64,000 nt of DNA from an uncultured Porphyromonadaceae bacterium (GTDB lineage: Bacteria > Bacteroidota > Bacteroidia > Bacteroidales > Muribaculaceae). The position numbers and the translations under genes were made by a program. The stretch covers positions 1-64,000 of the forward strand of contig CAMWMR010000007.1 in the NCBI GenBank assembly GCA_947175425.1, given 5' to 3'. Position 1 is the stretch's first letter; every line of letters begins with the position of its first letter. Under the pieces are notes generated by a model, which saw only the letters and a list, made by a program, of their open reading frames with translations, was not told where the DNA came from and made no database searches. Below are positions 43,150-50,204 of this stretch, in pieces.

Positions 43150-45291
43150 ATGAAAACCAATCCCGTGCTTGAGGAACGCGCATTGGCGCTCCTCGCCCGT
43201 TTCTACGGTTATCGCTCGTTTCGTGCCGGTCAGTTCGAAATAATTGATGCGGTATGTTCCGGCCGCGATGCCGTTGTGCTCATGCCTACGGGCGGAGGAA
43301 AATCGCTGTGCTATCAGCTTCCGGCCATGTTGATGGACGGATGCGCCATTGTTGTGTCGCCGCTGATAGCCCTCATGCAGGATCAGGTGCAGGGTCTTGT
43401 ATCCAACGGTATCCCTGCTGCGGGCGTACACTCGAACCAGCCCGAAGACTATAACAGGCGTGTTCTCGATGCAGCTTTCTCAGGAAAAATTAAACTGCTG
43501 TACATCTCGCCGGAGCGCCTGCTGACGGAAATCGACACATTCGGCCGCCTCAAGGTAAGCCTTGTGGCAGTGGACGAGGCTCATTGTATTTCGCAGTGGG
43601 GGCACGATTTCCGCCCCGTATACACGGACCTTGCGCGAATTAAGGAGCAATTGCCGGGCGTGCCGGTAATGGCACTTACGGCTACCGCCGACCGTCTTAC
43701 ACGCGATGACATCATAGCCCAGCTGAGACTGTCGGCTCCGTATTGCTTTCTCGGTTCGTTCGACCGTCCCAACATAAGCCTCAAGGCATATTCCAATCCC
43801 GGGAAAAAAGAACGTTTGCGTTTTATTATGAACATGGAGAGGAAATATCCGCAGGATTCCGGAGTGGTGTACTGCCTCTCGCGCAAAGGTGCCGAGGATA
43901 CAAACGAGGCTCTCAAGGCATTGGGAGTGCGCACTGTGTGCTATCATGCAGGCATGACTCCCGCCGCCCGCGATGCCGCCATGCAGGATTTTCTTTCGGG
44001 ACGCGTGAATGTGGTTTGCGCTACAATAGCGTTCGGCATGGGTATCGACAAAAGCAATATACGCTGGGTTATCCACAATAACCTGCCGGGGAACATTGAG
44101 AGCTATTATCAGGAAATAGGGCGTGCCGGGCGCGACGGAATGCCGGCCGAGGCGGTTCTGTTTTATTCCTACGGCGACCTTATAACGCGCCGAAGCTTTG
44201 TTGATGAATCAGGACAGAAGGCAATAAACAAGGAGAAACTGGACCGCATGCTCGCCTATGCCGAGGCAAGGGTGTGCCGTCGGCGCATTCTGCTGAGTTA
44301 CTTCAGCGAGGAACGGGCGTGCGATTGCGGTAACTGCGACAACTGCACAAATCCCCCCAAACGTTTCGACGGTACCATAGAAGCCCAAAAGGCTTTGAGC
44401 GCCGTGCTGCGTACGCGTGAGGCGATAGGGCTGTATACCACAGTAAATATTCTGCGCGGAGCCTTGCGTGCCGACATACGAAGAGAGGGATACGACCGCC
44501 TGCCCACATTCGGAGTCGGCAGCGAAATACCGCAGGACGAGTGGGTGGATTATATTAACCAGATGGTGCAGTTGGGCGTATTCGAAATTGCCTACGACAA
44601 AGGCAACCGCCTCAAAGCAACTCCTTACGGCATGAAAATATTGCGGGGACAGGAAAAACTTGTCCTCTCGGAGTATGTTCCGCCCGAAACGGCAAAGAAT
44701 GCCAAGAGTAAAAAGGCGCCGGCTCCGGCAGTTTCTCAAAATCCCGAGGAACAACTGTTCGGTTATCTCAAGACTGTGCGAAGCGATATCGCACGCATGG
44801 AAAATGTTCCGCCATATATAATATTCACCGACGCAACCCTCATGGATATGGCGAAGCGTCAGCCCGCAACTATCGACGATATGCTTCAGGTTAGCGGTGT
44901 GGGCGAGAAAAAAGCCGTAAAATACGGACGTCGGTTCATTCGCGAAGTACGTAAGTTCCAGGGACTTTCGGCCTCGGAAGGTGCGGGAACGAGTCTTAAG
45001 GAAACCCTTATTCTGTTCAATGCCGGATGTACGGTACAGGAAATTGCCGATACTAAAAACATAAAGCCCGACACCGTATACTCGCATTTCGCGCAGTTAA
45101 TCGACCGCGACCTCATAACCGCCTATCACGCAATAATCAGTGCCGACGATTTCAAGACAATATCCTCCGAAATATCGTCTAACCCCACAGGATACAACGA
45201 TGTGCTTAAGGAGCGTTATCGTATTTCGGTGGTGACAGTTGTGCGCAGCATTCTTGCCGCAATAGAGCGCAAACGCGAGCAGATGAAATAA
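43150..45291 (+). CDS. recQ: RecQ ATP-dependent DNA helicase
   Basis: A 713-aa 3'-5' helicase for recombination repair. I start it at the ATG at 43150 because the open frame extends upstream through the AGCS gene with no coding character. TGGGKS (47-52) is Walker A, DEAH (142-145) motif II, and QEIGRAGRDG motif VI. A zinc cluster (ACDCGNCDNC) and the RQC winged-helix region follow. An HRDC domain is near the end (LQVSGVGEKKAVKYG). The last ~100 residues include a further HTH-like segment (FNAGCTVQEIADTKNIKPD) common in the long Bacteroidetes RecQ. The product is complete. Confidence 0.94.
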   Translation: MKTNPVLEERALALLARFYGYRSFRAGQFEIIDAVCSGRDAVVLMPTGGGKSLCYQLPAMLMDGCAIVVSPLIALMQDQVQGLVSNGIPAAGVHSNQPEDYNRRVLDAAFSGKIKLLYISPERLLTEIDTFGRLKVSLVAVDEAHCISQWGHDFRPVYTDLARIKEQLPGVPVMALTATADRLTRDDIIAQLRLSAPYCFLGSFDRPNISLKAYSNPGKKERLRFIMNMERKYPQDSGVVYCLSRKGAEDTNEALKALGVRTVCYHAGMTPAARDAAMQDFLSGRVNVVCATIAFGMGIDKSNIRWVIHNNLPGNIESYYQEIGRAGRDGMPAEAVLFYSYGDLITRRSFVDESGQKAINKEKLDRMLAYAEARVCRRRILLSYFSEERACDCGNCDNCTNPPKRFDGTIEAQKALSAVLRTREAIGLYTTVNILRGALRADIRREGYDRLPTFGVGSEIPQDEWVDYINQMVQLGVFEIAYDKGNRLKATPYGMKILRGQEKLVLSEYVPPETAKNAKSKKAPAPAVSQNPEEQLFGYLKTVRSDIARMENVPPYIIFTDATLMDMAKRQPATIDDMLQVSGVGEKKAVKYGRRFIREVRKFQGLSASEGAGTSLKETLILFNAGCTVQEIADTKNIKPDTVYSHFAQLIDRDLITAYHAIISADDFKTISSEISSNPTGYNDVLKERYRISVVTVVRSILAAIERKREQMK

Positions 45292-45310
45292 GTAAATTTT
45301 TATCCAAAGG

Positions 45311-45341
45311 TTTGATTATTGGAGTTTTTGGCGTATATTTG
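45311..45341 (+). promoter_or_regulatory. promoter of the MazG-like gene
   Basis: TTTG at 45311-45314 and TATATTTG at 45334-45341 are 19 nt apart. The ATG follows after 5 nt, so again nearly leaderless. Confidence 0.65.
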
Positions 45342-45346
45342 CATTT

Positions 45347-45697
45347 ATGAGCGATTTCGCAAAAAAAGATATAGGCATTAAAGAGGCTCAGCAGCTTGTC
45401 GACAAGTGGATTACTACTGTCGGCGTGCGCTATTTCTCGCCGCTTACCAACATGGCTGTTCTTGCCGAGGAAACCGGTGAAGTGGCGCGGATAATGGCCC
45501 GGATGCACGGCGACCAGTCGGTGAAACCGGGCGAGAAACTCGACCTTGCCGACGAGCTTGCCGATTTGCTGTGGGTGACAATGGCTATCGCAAACCAAAA
45601 CGGAATAGACCTCGCTGAGGCTTTTTACAACAATATCAACAAGAAAAACGTTAGGGATAGTGAGCGACACAAGGCAAATCCCAAATTGAAACAATAA
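45347..45697 (+). CDS. MazG-like nucleotide pyrophosphohydrolase
   Basis: A 116-aa all-alpha NTP pyrophosphohydrolase fold protein. The metal-binding pattern EETGEV (around 41-46) and DLADELADLLW (around 65-75) form the EExxE and ExxD motifs of the MazG family. It probably hydrolyses a noncanonical or excess (d)NTP. Length fits the single-domain homologues. The deoC gene starts 31 nt downstream and may be cotranscribed, which would group two deoxynucleotide-related activities. Exact substrate is unknown. Confidence 0.85.
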   Translation: MSDFAKKDIGIKEAQQLVDKWITTVGVRYFSPLTNMAVLAEETGEVARIMARMHGDQSVKPGEKLDLADELADLLWVTMAIANQNGIDLAEAFYNNINKKNVRDSERHKANPKLKQ

Positions 45698-45727
45698 TTA
45701 CTTAACTATTTATACAACACTACCATC

Positions 45728-46621
45728 ATGGCTGAAAATCTTGACAAATATCAACAGGCCATTGCGGCCAGCGCCGTAACCGACAGTGACGAAAACGTCA
45801 GTGCCGCAATTGCTAAAATTCTTGAGGAACACGAAGCTGAAAACAACACTCCCGAAGTTCTCAAATTCCTCTTCAACTCCATAGACCTCACAACTCTCAA
45901 GGCTACCGACTCCCAGAGCTCTGTAGCTCAGTTCACCGAAAACGTAAACAGTTTCGCCGAACGTTATCCCGAACTTACCAACGTTGCCGCAATATGCGTA
46001 TATCCCAACTTCGCATCGGTTGTACGTGCCGTCCTCGAAGTGAGCGATGTAAAAATTGCCTGCGTTTCGGGCGCCTTCCCCTCCTCGCAGTCATTTGAGG
46101 AAGTTAAGATTGCCGAAACCTCGCTGGCAGTTGCAAACGGTGCCAACGAAATCGACATTGTTCTCAACCTCGGTTACTTCCTCGACGGCGATTATGAAGC
46201 CGTAGCCGATGAAATCGCCGAACAGAAGGATGCATGCCGCGAAGCTCAGCTCAAGGTTATTCTGGAAACCGGAGCCCTCAAAACAGCAGCCAACATCAAG
46301 GCCGCTTCCATTATCTCCCTCTATTCGGGTGCCGATTTCCTCAAAACCTCTACCGGTAAGGAATATCCCGGAGCAAGCCTCGAGGCTACCTACATCATGG
46401 CCCAGTGCATCAAGGAATACTACGAGAAAACCGGCAACATGGTAGGCTTCAAGGCTGCCGGCGGTGTTTCCACTCCCGAAGATGCAGTGAAGTACTACAC
46501 TATCATCAAGGAAGTTCTCGGCGAAAAGTGGCTCGACAACCGCTACTTCCGCATCGGCGCTTCCCGCCTTGCCAACAGCCTCCTTTCCGCTATTGTTGGC
46601 GAAGAGGTTAAACAGTTCTAA
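45728..46621 (+). CDS. deoC: deoxyribose-phosphate aldolase
   Basis: Class I aldolase that splits 2-deoxyribose-5-phosphate into glyceraldehyde-3-phosphate and acetaldehyde, closing deoxynucleoside breakdown. Lys206 in DFLKTSTG is the Schiff-base residue, Lys242 in GFKAAGG and Asp143 in NEIDIVL complete the active site. Length is 297 aa, on the long side owing to an N-terminal extension of about 40 residues, as in other Bacteroidetes DeoC. It uses strongly optimised codons (many CTC and GCC), suggesting high expression. Confidence 0.95.
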   Translation: MAENLDKYQQAIAASAVTDSDENVSAAIAKILEEHEAENNTPEVLKFLFNSIDLTTLKATDSQSSVAQFTENVNSFAERYPELTNVAAICVYPNFASVVRAVLEVSDVKIACVSGAFPSSQSFEEVKIAETSLAVANGANEIDIVLNLGYFLDGDYEAVADEIAEQKDACREAQLKVILETGALKTAANIKAASIISLYSGADFLKTSTGKEYPGASLEATYIMAQCIKEYYEKTGNMVGFKAAGGVSTPEDAVKYYTIIKEVLGEKWLDNRYFRIGASRLANSLLSAIVGEEVKQF

Positions 46622-46692
46622 GAATAAACACATTCGTTGCCGGCGGTGAATTGTGCCGCCGGCACTACTTCTTCTTTGGAAAAATTGCAGCT

Positions 46693-47247
46693 ATGAAAAT
46701 TTGGATTTATCTGGACGGTCAGCAACAGGGTCCGTTTGAACTTGAACAGCTCATGGACATGGAAGGCTTCGACGAAAACACCAAAGTGTGGTTCGAAGGA
46801 TTGCCGAAGTGGTATCCCGCCGGCACGCTCGACGAACTTCGTCCTCTGTTCGACAGCAGTACTCCAATGTCTGGCGCAGAGCCGGTACACACTGAGCCGC
46901 AGCGGGAAAACGAGCCTGTAGCGGAGGAAGAACATCGCGAGGAAGAAACCGCATCCGATTCGCAACCCGACACAAGCCGCTTTGCTCCCGGAGCGCGATA
47001 TGTTTATCCCGCTCAATTGGATGAACCGTGTCCGCCGACATATCTGGGCTGGTCGATATTCCTGCTCATTTGCTGCTGCTCGCCGGTAAGCCTTGGCGCT
47101 TTGATTGCCTCGCTGTGCGTGAGCAGTTTCTATAATTCGGGCAAACTGGAAAAATCCAAAAAAGCATCGGAATGGGCGGCATGGCTCATTATGATTTCCA
47201 TTGCTTTGGGCATGCTGCCGGTGATGTTGATGTCGAGCCTTTACTAA
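46693..47247 (+). CDS. GYF-domain and CD225/dispanin membrane protein
   Basis: A 184-aa protein. I chose the ATG at 46693 (MKIWIYLDGQQQGPF), where a GYF_2 domain opens; an upstream GTG adds 14 residues of no family character. Residues ~1-50 are the GYF_2 fold, with FEGLPKWYPAGTLDEL. A variable acidic linker (~55-105) follows. The C-terminus has two hydrophobic helices around SVSSFYNSGKLEKSKKASEW, as in CD225/dispanin-type proteins. The linker and topology suggest an adapter at the inner membrane. A DUF2752 gene follows 18 nt later, a pairing seen in other Bacteroidetes. Function is unknown. Confidence 0.8.
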   Translation: MKIWIYLDGQQQGPFELEQLMDMEGFDENTKVWFEGLPKWYPAGTLDELRPLFDSSTPMSGAEPVHTEPQRENEPVAEEEHREEETASDSQPDTSRFAPGARYVYPAQLDEPCPPTYLGWSIFLLICCCSPVSLGALIASLCVSSFYNSGKLEKSKKASEWAAWLIMISIALGMLPVMLMSSLY

Positions 47248-47265
47248 GGCATTAAAGCTGCAAAA

Positions 47266-47652
47266 TTGACAAGCAAAACTGTACGCATAACAGCGGCCAC
47301 GGCAATTGTTGTCGTGGCCATTGCTGTTCTAAGCGCTGTGGTTTGGTACTATTACAGCCATAATCCCGCACACGGAGGGGTGAGCTGCATTTTCCATAAA
47401 CTTACAGGATACGATTGCCCGGGGTGCGGCAGTCAGCGGGCTTTCCACGCCTTGCTGCACGGGCGTATTGCCGAAGCGTGGCACTTCAATGCTTTTGTTT
47501 TCTTTGCCGTTCCAATGGCTTTATTTTACGGTATTACCGAGGCAGGCCGAAATCGTTGGCCCGCTTTCCATGCCAAAGTGACAAGGCCGTTTGTCATAGC
47601 CGTTATACTTGCGGCTGTTGTGCTTTACTGGATTTTGCGCAACTGTTTATAG
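47266..47652 (+). CDS. DUF2752 membrane protein
   Basis: A 128-aa protein with three hydrophobic helices and the DUF2752 signature TGYDCPGCGSQRAFHAL after helix 1. The start is a TTG; there is no nearby in-frame ATG, so the start is uncertain by some codons. The Cys-rich segment may bind a metal or form a disulfide. It sits 18 nt after the GYF/CD225 gene, presumably in the same unit. Its 3' end overlaps the convergent acyltransferase-3 gene by 50 nt. Confidence 0.8.
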   Translation: MTSKTVRITAATAIVVVAIAVLSAVVWYYYSHNPAHGGVSCIFHKLTGYDCPGCGSQRAFHALLHGRIAEAWHFNAFVFFAVPMALFYGITEAGRNRWPAFHAKVTRPFVIAVILAAVVLYWILRNCL

Positions 47653-48652
47653 TCCTGCAAACTGCATAGAGCAGAGCGGCGGCAACAATGGTTGCTAATG
47701 CTGTTATGCCGAATGCGCTCCATTGAGGCAGCTGATTAAGGTGTGTGGCAACACACAGCTGCACGATAGGGTAGTGCACAAGATATATTTCGTAGCTTAT
47801 ATTATGTCGTCCGCCGGGAAGTTTTATTGAGCGCGGATAAAGCGACAGCGCCATTACAATGGTACTTATGGCGAACGGCAAAATAAAAATGCGGCCGTAA
47901 GGGATGAAAATTGCCGCTGTTTCCAACACCAGCGCCAATATAAAATACAGAGGAAGGCGCCTCATGAAATGCTCTTTAAGAAAATATATGAGCATGCCGG
48001 TGTAAAAAAACGATAGCTGCCCGAAAATCTGCCTTCCGAGAATATTGAACAATTCCCTGCCCGTTTCCTGATATAGCAGAGTGAATGAAAAGCGGTAAAT
48101 TACCGACATAGCTATTATTGCAAGCGCAATAATAATTTTATGTCCGCGCAGTCGGGAGGCGAGCCACACAAAAACGGGAACTGTAAAATAGAGCATCCAC
48201 TCCACTTTCATGGTCCACAGCGAACCGTTAACGGCATGCGACACAAATTCATCGCCTGCAAAAACGCCCGGCAGACACGGCGAGAGCCAGTTCATGAAGC
48301 TTATGTTGGCGGCAAGGTATTTGTAGAAATCGCTGTTGCCGAAGTATGAGGCAAGCGGTAGTGTACTTGCCGCGGCAAGTGCAAGTGCGAAAAAAACAAC
48401 GGTAATAAGGTAGGGCGGCAGGATGCGTCGTGCCCTCATAAGAGCGAAGCGCACCGCATTGTTGTGCTTGGTATAGCTGCGGTACATAAGGAAACCGCTG
48501 AGGGCAAAAAAACCGCCCACGGCATTGTAGGAGCTTATAATGAAAGGTATATCATGTCCGGCAAGCTCGTTGAAATGCGCTATGAGCACGGCAAAGGCCA
48601 GCAGATACCTCACGATATCCATATTGGGGTAAATCTTTGCTTTGGTGCTCAT
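47603..48652 (-). CDS. acyltransferase-3 family membrane protein
   Basis: A 349-aa polytopic protein with about ten helices. The N-terminus (PNMDIVRYLLAFAVLIAHF) and the following SGFLMYRS and RARRILPPYL are the acyltransferase-3 signature; His21 in the LIAHF segment is the likely catalytic residue. Such proteins O-acylate or acetylate surface polysaccharides or lipids at the membrane. The C-terminal ~17 codons overlap the DUF2752 gene on the opposite strand by 50 nt, and the start codon lies 57 nt from panB. The acceptor is unknown. Confidence 0.85.
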   Translation of the reverse strand: MSTKAKIYPNMDIVRYLLAFAVLIAHFNELAGHDIPFIISSYNAVGGFFALSGFLMYRSYTKHNNAVRFALMRARRILPPYLITVVFFALALAAASTLPLASYFGNSDFYKYLAANISFMNWLSPCLPGVFAGDEFVSHAVNGSLWTMKVEWMLYFTVPVFVWLASRLRGHKIIIALAIIAMSVIYRFSFTLLYQETGRELFNILGRQIFGQLSFFYTGMLIYFLKEHFMRRLPLYFILALVLETAAIFIPYGRIFILPFAISTIVMALSLYPRSIKLPGGRHNISYEIYLVHYPIVQLCVATHLNQLPQWSAFGITALATIVAAALLYAVCRTINSCAKSSKAQQPQV

Positions 48653-48665
48653 GGTATGGTAAAAT

Positions 48666-48702
48666 ACGAGCCGGGGGAATGCATAAGTCGCCCACGGCTC
48701 GT
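48666..48702 (-). terminator. terminator of panB
   Basis: ACGAGCCG and CGGCTCGT form an 8-bp outer stem with further GGG/CCC pairing inside. On the minus strand a short T-rich run follows. Confidence 0.6.
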
Positions 48703-48709
48703 AACTGGT

Positions 48710-49531
48710 TTAATATTGTTCGTTTTCGTTGGGAAAATCGACGTTCTTAACGTCGTCCACATAATGTTCTATGGCATTGTGGATTGTTTCGGATAGAGCG
48801 GCATAACGGCGCAGAAATTTGGGCGCGAAGCCGTCGTTCATGCCCAGCATGTCCTGAAGAACGAGAACCTGTCCGTCAACGCCTGCTCCGGCACCGATAC
48901 CTATTACAGGCATTGCCACCTGTTCGGCCACACGTTTGGCAAGTTCGGCGGGAATTTTTTCAAGAACAAGAGCGAAGCAACCCATTTCGTCGAGCATGCG
49001 GGCGTCCTCAATGAGTCGCTGAGCCTCGGCCTCTTCTTTGGCTCGGATACCATAGCCTCCGAATTTGTTTACCGACTGGGGAGTGAGTCCGAGATGTCCG
49101 CATACGGGAATGCCTGCTGCGAGAATGGCAGCGATAGATTCGCGTATTTCACGTCCGCCTTCGAGCTTGACAGCCTCGGCGCCGCTTTCCTTCATTATTC
49201 GCACGGCCGATTCGAGAGCTTTCATGGGATTACTCTGATAAGAGCCGAAAGGCATGTCGCACACCACCAGCGCGCGTTTAACACCGTTGGTAACGCATTT
49301 GGCGTGGTAAATCATTTCATCCAGTGTGATGGGCAATGTTGTTGCATAGCCGGTCATTACATTGGCGGCGGAGTCACCCACAAGAATCATATCTATGCCT
49401 GCCTCGTCCACAAGGCGGGCCATGGTGTAGTCGTAAGCGGTGAGCATGGCGATTTTTTCGCCGCGCTTTTTCATTTCGGCAAGACGCGAAGTTGTTACTT
49501 TGCGTTTGTTGTCTACAGTGTTGGTTGACAT
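48710..49531 (-). CDS. panB: 3-methyl-2-oxobutanoate hydroxymethyltransferase
   Basis: Transfers a hydroxymethyl group from methylene-tetrahydrofolate to alpha-ketoisovalerate, the first committed step of pantothenate (coenzyme A) synthesis. The opening [14 protein letters not shown]-type segment ([12 protein letters not shown]), [15 protein letters not shown] and the conserved [13 protein letters not shown] and GIGAG motifs all match. 273 aa is normal. A minus-strand TAACTTTG -7 box (49590-49583) lies 52 nt before the ATG. It is not next to panC or panD. Confidence 0.94.
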   Translation of the reverse strand: MSTNTVDNKRKVTTSRLAEMKKRGEKIAMLTAYDYTMARLVDEAGIDMILVGDSAANVMTGYATTLPITLDEMIYHAKCVTNGVKRALVVCDMPFGSYQSNPMKALESAVRIMKESGAEAVKLEGGREIRESIAAILAAGIPVCGHLGLTPQSVNKFGGYGIRAKEEAEAQRLIEDARMLDEMGCFALVLEKIPAELAKRVAEQVAMPVIGIGAGAGVDGQVLVLQDMLGMNDGFAPKFLRRYAALSETIHNAIEHYVDDVKNVDFPNENEQY

Positions 49532-49611
49532 TTATAATTGAATTTTTACAACAAAATTATGCGCCGTAGCGCAATTTCGAGGCAAAGTTATGTAATTTTT
49601 CCCTTATAGCC

Positions 49612-49646
49612 AAGCACTCCGTTACCCGGGCGGCAACGGAGTGCTT
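49612..49646 (-). terminator. terminator after the porZ unit
   Basis: AAGCACTCCGTT and AACGGAGTGCTT are perfectly complementary across an 11-nt loop. It lies just past the 176-aa hypothetical gene stop and before the panB promoter. Confidence 0.75.
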
Positions 49647-49663
49647 TGTATGGAGTTTTATCG

Positions 49664-50194
49664 TTATCGCAGACCCATGGAAGCGAGCATTTCCACAGCT
49701 TCGGAGGCAGTGAGGCGCCGGCGTTCGGCAATATTGGCGGCAAAGCGGTGTGCCACATCCTGAATGCCGCTATGGCGGAAAATGCGATCCACATAGCTGT
49801 GGCAAGACTCGAAGAGTCGTTCCGATTCATCGTTTTCGAGGCCGCAGTGTTCTTTTGCATCCTCAATTAGAGCCTTGCGCAAAGCTGCTATTTCGTCGGC
49901 TCCTATTCCGGTATGCGACAGTACGTAGCGGCGGCAGGCTATGTTTCCGAGAGCCATGGACGTTTCCATGCGCAGTTCGGCAAGAGTCTGTTCCCAGATT
50001 ATTTTTGCCGACATTCGCGGATTGCCCTTCGAACCGAAAGAGTTGCTCATCAGTACCCATTCTCCGGCGGGGCCGTCGAGGTCAAGAGCTTCGAGATTGT
50101 CCTCGCCGTCCATGGCAACAAGGGTTATTACCATGCCGGCAATTCCGTAGGTTTTGTCGCGTTCATCGGCAAAACCAAGTGTTATTGTGTTCAT
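49664..50194 (-). CDS. hypothetical protein downstream of porZ
   Basis: A 176-aa protein I do not recognise. It has no signal peptide and no membrane helix. The N-terminal ~45 residues look like a beta-sheet (MVITLVAMDGED), followed by helices rich in Ala, Glu and Arg, and an ESERLFESCHSYVDRIFRHSG run. It starts 10 nt after the porZ stop and is probably part of the leuS-rdgB-porZ unit. Conservation in type IX secretion clusters cannot be judged from here. Confidence 0.6.
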   Translation of the reverse strand: MNTITLGFADERDKTYGIAGMVITLVAMDGEDNLEALDLDGPAGEWVLMSNSFGSKGNPRMSAKIIWEQTLAELRMETSMALGNIACRRYVLSHTGIGADEIAALRKALIEDAKEHCGLENDESERLFESCHSYVDRIFRHSGIQDVAHRFAANIAERRRLTASEAVEMLASMGLR

Positions 50195-50204
50195 TAAAAA
50201 ACGA

